A stretch of DNA of 64,000 nucleotides from Christensenella sp. UBA2853 (GCA_002350845.1 DEFL01000008.1:72586-136585), one strand, 5' to 3'; positions 34,876 to 44,025 are shown, counted from the first letter of the stretch. The notes: a model not told the origin generated them from the sequence alone. Numbers and translations are program-made.

Positions 34876-34902
34876 GAAATCATATGCAGGACGGGAGCAA
34901 CT

Positions 34903-35886
34903 ATGCGGGAAATCACGAGAAATGTCATGCATGCCATGCTGGCCATGCAGCGTCATCCCTGGGAACAGGGCGTATGCGGCCAGGCATTGTTTGAAGCAGG
35001 GGAAGAGAACCTGTGGGTGTCGGCAGCCCTGGACTCGGTCAAGCGCCAGGACCGCCTGGGCAGGCTGTGCATGCTGGGCGGACGCGTCGATTCAGCGGAT
35101 CCGGCATCCGCCGGGGAAATCTGCCTGAGAGCGTCTGAACGCTTCGGACTGAAAGAATGCGGCGATGGAGCAGTGAGGATGCTGCAGTATCTGAAGGAAA
35201 CAGCGCCGAGAACAGCGGACGGTGTCATCTGTCACAGGAATATGAAGACGGAGGATGGAAGAGTGGACCAGCAGGTCTGGATTGACGGACTGTATATGGT
35301 GCCTCCGTTTCTGGCGGCCATGCATGAAATGGATGACGCATGGTGTCAGGTGACCGGGTTTGTCCGGTATCTTCTGGACCCGGAGACCCATGTCTTCTTC
35401 CATATCTGGGATGCCGGGAGCGGCACCTTTGTCCGCCGGAAGAGATGGGCGACCGGGACAGGCTGGGCACTCATGGGCATTGCCCGCGTCGCCGCGTTTG
35501 CGGAGGCAGACGGCAGGAAGGACATTGCAGATGGCGCGGACCGTCTCTTTGATACTGTCCTGGACGGCATGCTCAGGTACAGGACAGAGGATGACACGTT
35601 CCATGATGTTCTGGATGAACCGGACACCTTTAAGGACCATACGGCCGGCCTGATGACGGCGGCCGCGGTCTATCGGCGGATTGCAGAGGGAAAACTGGAT
35701 GATACCTGTCTCCAGGCAGCGGACGCGATTGTCGCCTCGGCAGAAAAGGATATTGATCGGTTCGGGATGATTCACAATGTATGCGGCGCGCCGGACTTTG
35801 CGCATCAGGGGACCTCGGCGGAAGCCCAGGCCGCATTTGTAATGGCGGATGCGTGGAAGCAGAAAATCAGCAGGAAAGAGGAGTGA
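34903..35886 (+). CDS. GH88/GH105-like unsaturated glycuronyl hydrolase
   Basis: 327-residue (alpha/alpha)6-barrel protein resembling YteR-type unsaturated rhamnogalacturonyl hydrolases, which remove the 4,5-unsaturated uronic acid left by lyases. Matching blocks are VDQQVWIDGLYMVPPFLAA (the Asp of WIDGLYM is the catalytic candidate), WATGTGWALMGIARV, and HTAGLMTAAAVYRR. The N-terminus HPWEQGVCGQALFE is also family-like. No signal peptide, so cytoplasmic. The start at 34903 follows GGGAGC. It fits import of pectin-derived oligosaccharides by the ABC system upstream. Confidence 0.78.
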   Translation: MREITRNVMHAMLAMQRHPWEQGVCGQALFEAGEENLWVSAALDSVKRQDRLGRLCMLGGRVDSADPASAGEICLRASERFGLKECGDGAVRMLQYLKETAPRTADGVICHRNMKTEDGRVDQQVWIDGLYMVPPFLAAMHEMDDAWCQVTGFVRYLLDPETHVFFHIWDAGSGTFVRRKRWATGTGWALMGIARVAAFAEADGRKDIADGADRLFDTVLDGMLRYRTEDDTFHDVLDEPDTFKDHTAGLMTAAAVYRRIAEGKLDDTCLQAADAIVASAEKDIDRFGMIHNVCGAPDFAHQGTSAEAQAAFVMADAWKQKISRKEE

Positions 35887-35893
35887 AACAGGG

Positions 35894-36592
35894 ATGGACA
35901 GCAGAACGATCACAAGGGAACAGCTGGCCGGCATGTTCGATCATACCAACCTGAAAGCCTATGCGACGGATGAGGATTTCGTAAAACTCTGCGCCGAGGC
36001 CAAAGCGAACGGATATGCCATGGTGGCGATCAATCCGTCTCCGGTCAAGTTGTGCCGGCAGCTTCTGGAAGGAACGCCGGTTCATGTCGGCGCGGCGATC
36101 TCCTTCCCTCTGGGGCAGACGACGGTGGAGGAAAAAGTGCAGGAAACCTGCCAGGCCATTGAGGACGGTGCACAGGAGATTGATTATGTGATCAATGTGG
36201 GCTGGGCCAAGATGGGACGGTATGACCTCCTGCGGGATGAAATGATCCGGATCACAGAAGCCTGTCACAGCAGGAATGTCCTGTGCAAGGTGATCTTTGA
36301 AATCTGTTATCTGACGGATGAGGAAATCCGTAAGATCGCAGAGATTGCAAAGGAAGTCCGCCCTGACTTTATCAAGACCAGTACCGGGTTCGGAACATCC
36401 GGTGCGACGGTGGAAGCGGTCCGTCTGATGAAGGAGACGGTCGGGGATGCGGTGAAAGTCAAAGCAGCCGGCGGCATCCGGGACTGGGCCACATGCGCGG
36501 CGATGATTGATGCCGGGGCTGAGCGCATCGGGACCAGCAGCAGTGCTGTGATCCTGGAAGGCTTTGACAGGCAGCGGGCTCAGAAAGAGTAA
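35894..36592 (+). CDS. deoC: Deoxyribose-phosphate aldolase
   Basis: Class I aldolase of 232 residues that splits 2-deoxyribose 5-phosphate (or a related sugar phosphate) to glyceraldehyde 3-phosphate and acetaldehyde. The catalytic triad is visible: Asp97 in EIDYVINVGW, the Schiff-base Lys161 in FIKTSTGFGTSGAT, and Lys190 in VKVKAAGGIRD. The phosphate site is GTSSS at the end. Length is normal for short DeoC. In this operon it more likely cleaves a product of the FGGY kinase and dehydrogenase than deoxyribose from nucleosides, since no nucleoside phosphorylase is nearby. Confidence 0.94.
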   Translation: MDSRTITREQLAGMFDHTNLKAYATDEDFVKLCAEAKANGYAMVAINPSPVKLCRQLLEGTPVHVGAAISFPLGQTTVEEKVQETCQAIEDGAQEIDYVINVGWAKMGRYDLLRDEMIRITEACHSRNVLCKVIFEICYLTDEEIRKIAEIAKEVRPDFIKTSTGFGTSGATVEAVRLMKETVGDAVKVKAAGGIRDWATCAAMIDAGAERIGTSSSAVILEGFDRQRAQKE

Positions 36593-36606
36593 GGAGGCGG
36601 ATTGCA

Positions 36607-37605
36607 ATGCAGAAATCCAGACTGTTCACACTTCTTCCGGAAGCGTATGTCTGCACACCCGACGGCATGGAGATTGACAGAAACGGTGATCTGATTCTGT
36701 CCTGCCCCAACTATGCGATGGATGACATGTCGGGCTGCGTGGTGCGCATTGACCGGGACAAAAACATCACCAAATGGTTCGATGTCCCTGTGCATCCGGA
36801 AACCGGGATTGCCCGGAACATGGGCATTGCCTTTGACAGCAACTTTGACCTGTATATCTGCGACAACCAGGGCTGGAGCGGAAAGCCGGAACTGTTGTTC
36901 AAAGGCCGCATTCTGAAAGTTGAGTTCGATGAAAATAGACAGGTCAAAGCCTGGCATACAGTGGCTGACGGCATGGAACATCCCAACGGCATCCGGATCC
37001 GCGGAAAGAATATGTATGTGACGCAGAGCTATCTGACCAAAGTCCCGACCGAGGGCCGGGGGCTGATGAGCTGCGTGTACCGCTTTGCGCTCGACGAAAG
37101 GGATGTGCATATCACCAACACTCTGGAAGACAGGAATATCTTTGCGACATTCATCACGCATGACCCGGTCTGCGTGTATGGCCTGGACGGGATTACCCTG
37201 GACAATGACGGAAACCTGCTGGTGGGCAATTACGGGGATGGCGAAGTCTGGCGGATTTTCCTGAACCGCGACGGGGATTATGTGGAAAGAGAACTCTACG
37301 CAAAGAATCCGGCCGAACTCAATTCCACCGACGGCATGATCATGGACCCGAAGACCGGGAAACTCTATATTGCCGATTTCAACAAAAATGCAATCGTCTG
37401 CGTGGACCCGGACCGGACCGTGCACCGCGTGGCCCAGTCGCCGGACTGCGACGGGTTCCATGGTGAGCTGGATCAGCCGGGCGAACCGATCATCTGGAAC
37501 GGACGCATCATTGCGAGCTGTTTTGACCTGGTGACCGATGAAACCAAGGTGAACAAAAGCCATGAGATGCCGGCCACCATGGCGGAACTGGACCTGGAGG
37601 ATTGA
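36607..37605 (+). CDS. SMP-30/gluconolactonase-like beta-propeller
   Basis: 332-residue protein with six-bladed propeller repeats: PDGMEIDRNGDLILSCPNY, MGIAFDSNFDLYICDNQG, GMEHPNGIRIRGKNMYVTQS, LDGITLDNDGNLLVGNYGDG, and STDGMIMDPKTGKLYIADF. The Glu/Asn/Asp pattern is that of the SMP-30 metal site, which hydrolyses sugar lactones. There is no signal peptide, so it is probably a cytoplasmic lactonase for the aldonolactone made by the zinc dehydrogenase encoded two genes downstream. ATG 36607 follows AAGGAGG. Confidence 0.85.
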   Translation: MQKSRLFTLLPEAYVCTPDGMEIDRNGDLILSCPNYAMDDMSGCVVRIDRDKNITKWFDVPVHPETGIARNMGIAFDSNFDLYICDNQGWSGKPELLFKGRILKVEFDENRQVKAWHTVADGMEHPNGIRIRGKNMYVTQSYLTKVPTEGRGLMSCVYRFALDERDVHITNTLEDRNIFATFITHDPVCVYGLDGITLDNDGNLLVGNYGDGEVWRIFLNRDGDYVERELYAKNPAELNSTDGMIMDPKTGKLYIADFNKNAIVCVDPDRTVHRVAQSPDCDGFHGELDQPGEPIIWNGRIIASCFDLVTDETKVNKSHEMPATMAELDLED

Positions 37606-37611
37606 TAAGAC

Positions 37612-39114
37612 ATGGCTGTCTATCTGATTGCCCACGATATCGGAACATCCGGAAACAAAGCCACGCTGTTTTCAGAGGACGGGCGGATGATCGCCAACAC
37701 GGTGGAGCGCTATCCGCTCTACAGTGACGGAAACAGAGCGGAACAGGATGCGAATGACTGGTGGCGCGCGGTCTGCATGGCTACCCGGGAACTGCTGAAG
37801 AAGAGTGCGGTTTCGCCGGACGACATTGCTGCTGTCAGTTTCAGCGGTCAGATGATGGGATGCCTTCCGATTGACCGCGAGGGCCGGCCGCTCCGGCGCG
37901 CCATCATCTGGGCTGACCGCAGGGCGGATCAGCAGGTGGCGCAGATCCGGGAAAAGATGGATGATGCGCATTTCTTTTCCATTGCAGGGCACCGGAACAT
38001 TTCTTCCTACGGCATGCAGAAGGCCATGTGGATCCAGTCACAGGAACCGGAAGTGTATGAGAACACCTGGAAGTTTCTTAATGCCAAGGATTACATTGTG
38101 CTGAAGATGACCGGAAAGTGCCTGACGGATGTGTCGGACGCCAACGGCATGGAATGCTTTGACCTGAAGGCCCTGAAGTGGTCCGATGAACTGGTGGCCT
38201 GCTCTGGGCTGGACGGGGACAAGCTGCCGGAGGTCGTGCCTTCCACGCATGCGGTGGGCCATGTGACAGCGCAGGCGGCGCAGGAGACCGGTCTTTCGGA
38301 AAAGACCATGGTAGTCATGGGCGCCGGTGACGGTGTGGCTGCCAATGTCGGGGCCGGGTCTGTGACGCCCGGCAATGTCTACTGCTGCATCGGAACCTCC
38401 GCCTGGCTGGCTGCAACCACGGAGCAGCCGCTGTTTGACCCGGAGAGAAGAATGATGTGCTGGGCGCATGCGGTCCCGGAACTCTATTCACCCAACGGCA
38501 CCATGCAGTATGCAGGCGGCAGCTATGCGTGGCTGAAGGACACGATCTGCACGGCGGAAGTGGAAAAGGCGGAGAGAGAGGGCATCAGCCCCTATCAGGT
38601 GATTGAACAGGAGATTGAAAAGGCGGCGCCAGGCAGCGGCGGCGTGCTGTTTCTGCCGTACCTGATCGGAGAACGTGCACCGAGATGGAATGACCGGGCG
38701 AAAGGCGTGTATTTCGGTCTGACAGCGGATACCTCAAGAGCCGACATGCTCAGGAGCGTGCTGGAAGGCGTGGCCATGAACCTGGACAAATGCGTGAGCG
38801 CGCTGCGCGATACCATGCCGGTCCGGGATGTTACGCTCATCGGCGGCGCGTCCTCGAGCAGGATATGGCAGCAGATTTTTGCGGATGTGTTCAGGGCCAG
38901 GGTGCATGTGCCGGATCTGCCCGGAGACGCAAATTCCCTCGGCGCTGCGGTGATTGCAGGGGTCGGCTGCGGACTGTTCCCGGATTTCCGGGTAACCGAG
39001 CGGTTTGTCCAGGCCAACCGCACAGTGGATTTTGCCGAGGAAAGAGCAGCCGTCTATGACGGCATGAAGGAGAAGTTTGACCGCGTGTATGAAGCACTGA
39101 TCAATGAATTCTAA
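37612..39114 (+). CDS. FGGY carbohydrate kinase, xylulokinase-like
   Basis: 500-residue sugar kinase. The N-terminal domain has the phosphate-1 motif AHDIGTSGNKATLF and the catalytic base in FLNAKDYIVLKMTG followed by DVSDANGMECFD. The C-terminal domain begins at VMGAGDGVAANVGAG, with IGTSAWLAA as phosphate 2 and LIGGASSSRIWQQIFADVF as the adenosine motif. The DGVAANVGAG pattern is typical of XylB-type kinases. The true substrate may be a ketose other than xylulose. It lies seven bases after the lactonase-like gene. Confidence 0.92.
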   Translation: MAVYLIAHDIGTSGNKATLFSEDGRMIANTVERYPLYSDGNRAEQDANDWWRAVCMATRELLKKSAVSPDDIAAVSFSGQMMGCLPIDREGRPLRRAIIWADRRADQQVAQIREKMDDAHFFSIAGHRNISSYGMQKAMWIQSQEPEVYENTWKFLNAKDYIVLKMTGKCLTDVSDANGMECFDLKALKWSDELVACSGLDGDKLPEVVPSTHAVGHVTAQAAQETGLSEKTMVVMGAGDGVAANVGAGSVTPGNVYCCIGTSAWLAATTEQPLFDPERRMMCWAHAVPELYSPNGTMQYAGGSYAWLKDTICTAEVEKAEREGISPYQVIEQEIEKAAPGSGGVLFLPYLIGERAPRWNDRAKGVYFGLTADTSRADMLRSVLEGVAMNLDKCVSALRDTMPVRDVTLIGGASSSRIWQQIFADVFRARVHVPDLPGDANSLGAAVIAGVGCGLFPDFRVTERFVQANRTVDFAEERAAVYDGMKEKFDRVYEALINEF

Positions 39115-39128
39115 AAGGGTGAACAGAG

Positions 39129-40187
39129 ATGGCGGAAACCATGAAAACACTGATCGTTGAGAAGGATGGATCACTGAGAAGAGCAGAAGTGCCCCTGCCG
39201 GCTTACACCGAGAAGCAGGCGCTGGTGCGGACAGTGGCATGCGGAATCTGCAACGGAACGGACGCGAAACTCATTCACCGGAAGTTTAAAGGGTTTGAGC
39301 CGGAACAGTATCCGGTCATGCTCGGGCATGAGGGCGTCGGTGAAGTCATTGCCGTGGGAAAGGATGTCGTCAGCTACAAAATCGGGGACAAGGTTCTCCT
39401 GCCGTTTGTCGGGGATGATCCGGTCCGTTATCCGGGCCTGACCTCGGCCTGGGGCGCTTTTTCCGAATACGGGGTGGTCGATGACCTGAAGGCGTATCCG
39501 GAGGGCGAAGCCCCGGAATGCGCCTATGCGCAGACTGTGCTTCCTGAATGGGTCGATCCCGTGGACGGGGTCATGATCGTGACCCTCCGGGAAGTGCTCA
39601 GCGCGATCCACCGCTTTGGCATTTCGCGCGGCGACCGTGTGGCGGTCTTCGGCTGCGGCCCGGTGGGGCTTACCTTCATTCATTTTATGAAGCTGCTCGG
39701 CGTGGGCTGCGTGATCGCCTTTGATGTTCGAAAGGAAAAGCTCGCGAGCGCGCTGACCCAGGGGGCGGATGCAGCCTTTGACAGCACGAACTGCAGTCCG
39801 CAGGATGAAGTCAGGAAGATCTGCCCGGGCGGCGTGGACTATGTGCTCGATGCGGTCGGCTTCCTGCCGATCATCAATCAGGCCATGACCATGGTCCGGG
39901 ACAACGGGAAAATCTGCTGCTACGGGATTTCCCCGGACATGGCCATGCAGCTTGAATGGAAGGATGCGCCGTACAACTGGCAGCTGCATTTCCAGCAGTT
40001 CCCCAGCAAGAAGGAGGAAGGGGCTGTCACCGATCAGATTCTTTCCTGGATGCAGTCCGGAGACGTGGTGCTGAAAGACTATATTTCGGATTATTTCCCT
40101 GCAGAGGAGATGGAAGCGGCGTTCCAAAAGCTCGAACAGAGGGAGATCAGCAAAAAAGGAATTGTCGCCTTCGGTAAACAAAAATAA
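39129..40187 (+). CDS. Zinc-type medium-chain dehydrogenase
   Basis: 352-residue polyol or sugar dehydrogenase of the MDR superfamily. Catalytic zinc ligands are Cys in CGICNGTDAK and His-Glu in LGHEGVGEV. The NAD(P) Rossmann motif is VAVFGCGPVGLTFIHF. The four-cysteine structural zinc loop found in many relatives is absent: the region FVGDDPVRYPGLTSAWGAFS has no Cys. Last gene of the operon, probably oxidising an alditol or aldose before the lactonase and kinase steps. A terminator follows at 40238. Confidence 0.9.
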   Translation: MAETMKTLIVEKDGSLRRAEVPLPAYTEKQALVRTVACGICNGTDAKLIHRKFKGFEPEQYPVMLGHEGVGEVIAVGKDVVSYKIGDKVLLPFVGDDPVRYPGLTSAWGAFSEYGVVDDLKAYPEGEAPECAYAQTVLPEWVDPVDGVMIVTLREVLSAIHRFGISRGDRVAVFGCGPVGLTFIHFMKLLGVGCVIAFDVRKEKLASALTQGADAAFDSTNCSPQDEVRKICPGGVDYVLDAVGFLPIINQAMTMVRDNGKICCYGISPDMAMQLEWKDAPYNWQLHFQQFPSKKEEGAVTDQILSWMQSGDVVLKDYISDYFPAEEMEAAFQKLEQREISKKGIVAFGKQK

Positions 40188-40237
40188 CCTCTATAGAATA
40201 TGCATCGGCAGTCAAGCGATGCGCCGCACAGACAAAA

Positions 40238-40274
40238 AACCTTCCATGCTCACAGCGGCATGGGAGGTTCTTTT
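40238..40274 (+). terminator. Terminator of the GntR-controlled operon
   Basis: 12-bp stem with one G-U type pair (40238-40249 with 40258-40269), 8-base loop, followed by CTTTT. Confidence 0.8.
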
Positions 40275-40381
40275 GGATGGTATTTGCACTGCATCAGTCC
40301 AGGCGTTCAGAGACACGGATCATTCCGATCTGGCGCAGTCAGGGCTTGTTTCAGGACAGAACCTGAGGTGAAATGCGCCGT

Positions 40382-41197
40382 TTAGCGGGATGATGGCATG
40401 TTTTTCTGCAGCATGTCACAAAACCTGTCAAGCACTGCAAGCATGTCATCCGGCAGACGCTTTCTGCCTTCGGCGGCGATGTCCTCAGGCACGCCGTAGA
40501 AGGCTTCCGCCATGCCGCCGGCAATGCAGGTCAGGGTATCGCAGTCTCCGCCCAGAGAAACAGCGGTCCGGATGACATCTTCAAAATCGGTTCCTTCCAG
40601 AAACGCGGTGACCGCCTCCGGTACGGTTTTCTGGCAGGATTCGACATGGTGGTAATCGGGCCGGATTTCATCGCAGGTCCTGGAGAGATCATAGTGAAAC
40701 TCCCGGATGATATATTCCCGGATGGCTTCCTTTGTGCTGCCGGTTCTTGCCATATAAATGGCACTGGCCGTAGCCTCTGCACCCTTGATGCCTTCCGGGT
40801 GATTGTGTGTGACCTCGGCGGTCAGACGGGCCATATGGCGTGTCTCTTCGAGTGTGTCAAACAGCCAGCCTGCGGAGGAGACACGCATCGCGCTTCCGTT
40901 GCCGAAGCTTCCGTAGGGTTTGGGATCTTCCGCACGGAGCCAGGAGGAGAACATATGCCCGTATCCGGCATGGGGATAGCGTGCGCCCCACTTCTGCATG
41001 GAATGCACCAGCGCCTGCCGGATCTCCTCATCGCTCTTTCCCATGGCATCCATCAGACCTTCCGCCACAGCGATGGTCATGACGGAATCATCCGTAAACT
41101 TCGAATACCTGATAAACAGTGGAAAATCCTTGGTTTTGTTTCCGCGGTCAAATTCATACGGGCATCCAATCATGTCGCCCAGGATTGCTCCGATCAT
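40382..41197 (-). CDS. ADP-ribosylglycohydrolase family protein
   Basis: 271-residue all-helical hydrolase of the DraG/ARH3 family, which removes ADP-ribose from proteins or nucleic acids using two Mg ions. Metal-site blocks are MIGAILGDMIGCPYEF, FTDDSVMT, and SLGGDCDTLTCIAGGMAEA. FGNGSAMRV and THNHPEGIKGAEA are also family-typical. Start 41197 is chosen because GGAGG ends eight bases upstream; the ATG at 41212 overlaps that site. It lies downstream of the TerB-containing operon on the same strand but behind a terminator. It may be independent or a companion. Confidence 0.93.
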   Translation of the reverse strand: MIGAILGDMIGCPYEFDRGNKTKDFPLFIRYSKFTDDSVMTIAVAEGLMDAMGKSDEEIRQALVHSMQKWGARYPHAGYGHMFSSWLRAEDPKPYGSFGNGSAMRVSSAGWLFDTLEETRHMARLTAEVTHNHPEGIKGAEATASAIYMARTGSTKEAIREYIIREFHYDLSRTCDEIRPDYHHVESCQKTVPEAVTAFLEGTDFEDVIRTAVSLGGDCDTLTCIAGGMAEAFYGVPEDIAAEGRKRLPDDMLAVLDRFCDMLQKNMPSSR

Positions 41198-41228
41198 GTG
41201 ATCAGCCTCCATTTCTTGTATTGATCTG

Positions 41229-41234
41229 ATTATA
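41229..41234 (-). promoter_or_regulatory. Possible -10 box of the ADP-ribosylglycohydrolase gene
   Basis: TATAAT on the minus strand, 31 bases before the ATG at 41197. No clear -35 box: that position is occupied by the preceding terminator hairpin. Confidence 0.4.
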
Positions 41235-41235
41235 C

Positions 41236-41287
41236 AGAAAAACGAAAAGAAAGTGGTCGTTTGTCAGGCGACAAATCGTCCACTTTC
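41236..41287 (-). terminator. Terminator of the TerB/ATPase/helicase/HxlR operon
   Basis: Long hairpin 41249-41287: outer 8-bp stem GAAAGTGG/CCACTTTC plus an inner stem with small mismatches around a 4-base loop. On the minus strand it is followed by TTTTCGTTTTTC. Confidence 0.75.
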
Positions 41288-41378
41288 GGTAAAGCGTGAA
41301 GTACGGGCGGCTTTTGTCAGGTGCAGGGATCTCTTTGACTTCGATTCCCTGAATGTTCATGATGAATACACTGTATTA

Positions 41379-41783
41379 TTATTCTTCTTTTTCGTTTTTG
41401 TACAGAATGTCCTCGTAGCGGAAACCCCAGTTCATGATGGCGTAGAAGACCGGCAGGAGATCGCGGCCCATCGGGGTCAGGGAGTATTCCACATGTGGAG
41501 GAATCTCATTGAACTGTTCCCGGGAGATCAGCCCGTCTGTCTCCAGTTCGCGCAGCGCTTTAGTCAGCATGGTATTGGTGATGCCCGGCAGATCCCGCTT
41601 CAGCTGCCCGAAGCGGACCGTGTCATAGATGCACATTTCATACATGATCTGCGACTTCCAGCGGCCCTGCAGCATGACGAGCAGGGGCGTGACGGGACAG
41701 TGGCCGTCCGGGGTGACAATGCCCTGTCGGATGTTGACCAGATACTCGTCATAGGTCATGTAGGCTGTCTGCTGATTCTGCAT
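41379..41783 (-). CDS. HxlR-family transcriptional regulator
   Basis: 134-residue winged helix regulator (DUF24). The family core is CPVTPLLVMLQGRWKSQIMY, followed by RFGQLKRDLPGITNTMLTKA, where the Asn-Thr-Met-Leu turn is the recognition helix start, and VEYSLTPMGRDLLPV. Cys29, before the PVTPLL segment, matches the redox-sensing Cys of YodB/HypR-like members; Cys51 is a second. The start at 41783 follows GGAGGG, while the ATG at 41798 precedes it. The gene overlaps the helicase end by 35 bases, so it belongs to that operon. It probably binds the two dyads in the operon's promoter. Confidence 0.92.
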   Translation of the reverse strand: MQNQQTAYMTYDEYLVNIRQGIVTPDGHCPVTPLLVMLQGRWKSQIMYEMCIYDTVRFGQLKRDLPGITNTMLTKALRELETDGLISREQFNEIPPHVEYSLTPMGRDLLPVFYAIMNWGFRYEDILYKNEKEE

Positions 41784-44025
41784 CCTGATTCCCTCCAAAC
41801 TTCTTCCAGGAAAGCACGCGCTGTTTCATGCCGTCCACATCGAGCACACCGCAGGCAAAGCCTTTTTGGACCAGCAGCGGCGGAAGATACTCATCATACT
41901 TTTCAAAGACCGGGTTTTCCCCAGGGTAGACCAGTTCCATGGGGTCCAGCGGTTTTTCCGCTTCCTCTGAGACGATGGCATAGAATTCCGTTTCGTCCAC
42001 CTGCAGTGTGAACTGCATATAGTAGGGCCGGGAAGCGTTCAGGCCTTTGAGGCCGAGCTGCTTTGCGCAGCGGATTTTCAGAAAGCGCTCCAGGGCCAGG
42101 AAGGCATAACTGCCGAGCCACGGGAACAGGGCCCACATGTTCCCGCCCAGATGCACCAGCGGCCGCCGGGACATCCGGGATTTCTGAAACACGTCTCTTG
42201 CCTGTGCAAGCCGGCAACGGGCATGCGGCATCAGGTAGGGGTACTGACGGTCCCCGGAAAGCACTTCCTGCATTTTTTCGAGGATCCGGGTGTGAATGTC
42301 CCCGGCAACCAGCCCGAAAAAGGCGGGGATATTGCCTTTGACGAGAGTGCAGTACACATCCCTGCGCTTGTGATCCACTTCGTCCACGACCCAGACGCGG
42401 CCGGCAATGGCAATCTTGTCGCCCACGGGCGGCGGCTTGACGATGGTGCCCAGCTGCTCGGACCCGGCATGGACCGTGTATTCGATGTTTTCCTGAAACA
42501 CGGCATAGAATTTGTACTGACTGACCACGCGCTCCCCGGCCAGGCCGAGAATGAGGCCGCCCTGTTCTGTGCGCTGGATGTGGTCGGTTTCGAGCAGGTG
42601 ATGCAGAAGCAGGCGGTAGTCGTCCTGTGTCACCCTGTGAAAACAGCTCAGCGTCAGCACACGGGAGGCCAGAGCGGAGGGCGTCATTTCCCCGCAGGAA
42701 GCGAGCGTGCTCATGGTCTGGTGATAGAGCAGGCTGTAGGGCAGTCTGTCCATGCGCGGGGGCTCGACAAACCGTTCTTCCGCATACAGCTGCACAAGGG
42801 CAATGCCCTGCACTAGATACCAGGGAATGGTGTCGGGCAGCATGGCCCGGGCTTCCTGGTGATCTTCGCGCATCACAAACCACATTTCCGGCGGATCCCC
42901 GCGGCGCCCGGTACGCCCCATGCGCTGGAGAAAACCGGAGACCGTAAACGGTGCGTCAATCTGGAAAGCGCGCTCCAGCCGGCCAATATCAATGCCGAGT
43001 TCCAGCGTGGCCGTGGCGCAGACTGACATCAGGGAATCGTCGTCCTTCATCTCCTCCTCGGCACTCTCCCGGTAGGAAGCGGAGAGATTGCCGTGGTGGA
43101 TGAGAAAACGGTCGGGCTCATGATTGGCTTCACAGTACTGCCGCAGACTCTGGCAGACGGACTCGCATTCTTCGCGTGAATTGGTGAAGACCAGACATTT
43201 TTTGCCGCGGGTGTGTTCAAAAATGTACCCGATTCCCGGGTCCGCGCCTTGCGGCGCATGGTCAGTGGCAGGCTCCATGACCGGTGTATCCGCCGGCGTC
43301 TCCAGTCCGTCATCAGCCTGAGGCTCAGTGTTGTAGAAATGCTCCATGCTCAGCCGCCAGACTTCCCGTCCGCCGTCGAACCTCGGAATGATCGTTCCCC
43401 GGCCGCTGCCGGCGGCGAGAAACCGTCCGGCGTCCTCGGGATTCCCGATGGTGGCGGACAGTCCGATGCGGCGTGGACTGCAGCCGGCCAGGCGGCACAG
43501 GCGTTCGATCAGGCAGAAGGTCTGCAGTCCGCGGTCCGCCCGGAGGAGCGAATGGATTTCGTCGATCACAATGAATCGCAGATCCCCGAACAGGGCGGGA
43601 ATCTCCATATGTTTGTTGATGAGCATGGCCTCCAGGGATTCAGGCGTGATCTGCAGAATGCCGGAGGGATGCCGGAGCAGTTTCTGTTTTCGGGACACTG
43701 CGGCGTCCCCGTGCCAGCGGGTCACGACAATGCCTTCCTCCTCGCAGAGTTCACTCAGGCGTCCGAACTGATCGTTGATCAGGGCTTTGAGCGGGGCGAT
43801 ATACAGCACACCGACGGTCTTTGAAGGGTTCTCATCGAGCAGGGTCAGAATGGGGAAAAAGGCGGCTTCCGTTTTTCCGGAGGCAGTGGAAGCGGTCAGC
43901 AGCACATTTTCCTCTGTGCCGAAGATGGCTTCACCTGCTGCGTTCTGCACGCCCCGCAGGCTCTGCCAGCCGGAGTGGTAGATGTAGTCCTGGATAAACG
44001 GTGCATATCGTTCAAATACGTTCAT
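41749..44025 (-). CDS. Lhr-like DEAD/DEAH-box helicase
   Basis: 758-residue superfamily 2 helicase. Motif I is TASTASGKTEAAF (about 44-56), motif Ia APLKALINDQ, motif II DEIH (155-158), motif III LSATIG (about 189-194). Motif VI is FLQRMGRTGRRG, in the second RecA-like domain. The region after about 460 is an Lhr-type C-terminal part, with IAGRVWVVDEVDHKRRDVY. A long acidic insert (ADDGLETPADTPVMEPATD) separates the two RecA domains. It is coupled to the ATPase gene by an ATGA overlap. In Ter-linked operons such helicases are predicted to process DNA together with the ATPase and TerB protein. Confidence 0.9.
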   Translation of the reverse strand: MNVFERYAPFIQDYIYHSGWQSLRGVQNAAGEAIFGTEENVLLTASTASGKTEAAFFPILTLLDENPSKTVGVLYIAPLKALINDQFGRLSELCEEEGIVVTRWHGDAAVSRKQKLLRHPSGILQITPESLEAMLINKHMEIPALFGDLRFIVIDEIHSLLRADRGLQTFCLIERLCRLAGCSPRRIGLSATIGNPEDAGRFLAAGSGRGTIIPRFDGGREVWRLSMEHFYNTEPQADDGLETPADTPVMEPATDHAPQGADPGIGYIFEHTRGKKCLVFTNSREECESVCQSLRQYCEANHEPDRFLIHHGNLSASYRESAEEEMKDDDSLMSVCATATLELGIDIGRLERAFQIDAPFTVSGFLQRMGRTGRRGDPPEMWFVMREDHQEARAMLPDTIPWYLVQGIALVQLYAEERFVEPPRMDRLPYSLLYHQTMSTLASCGEMTPSALASRVLTLSCFHRVTQDDYRLLLHHLLETDHIQRTEQGGLILGLAGERVVSQYKFYAVFQENIEYTVHAGSEQLGTIVKPPPVGDKIAIAGRVWVVDEVDHKRRDVYCTLVKGNIPAFFGLVAGDIHTRILEKMQEVLSGDRQYPYLMPHARCRLAQARDVFQKSRMSRRPLVHLGGNMWALFPWLGSYAFLALERFLKIRCAKQLGLKGLNASRPYYMQFTLQVDETEFYAIVSEEAEKPLDPMELVYPGENPVFEKYDEYLPPLLVQKGFACGVLDVDGMKQRVLSWKKFGGNQDAESADSLHDL

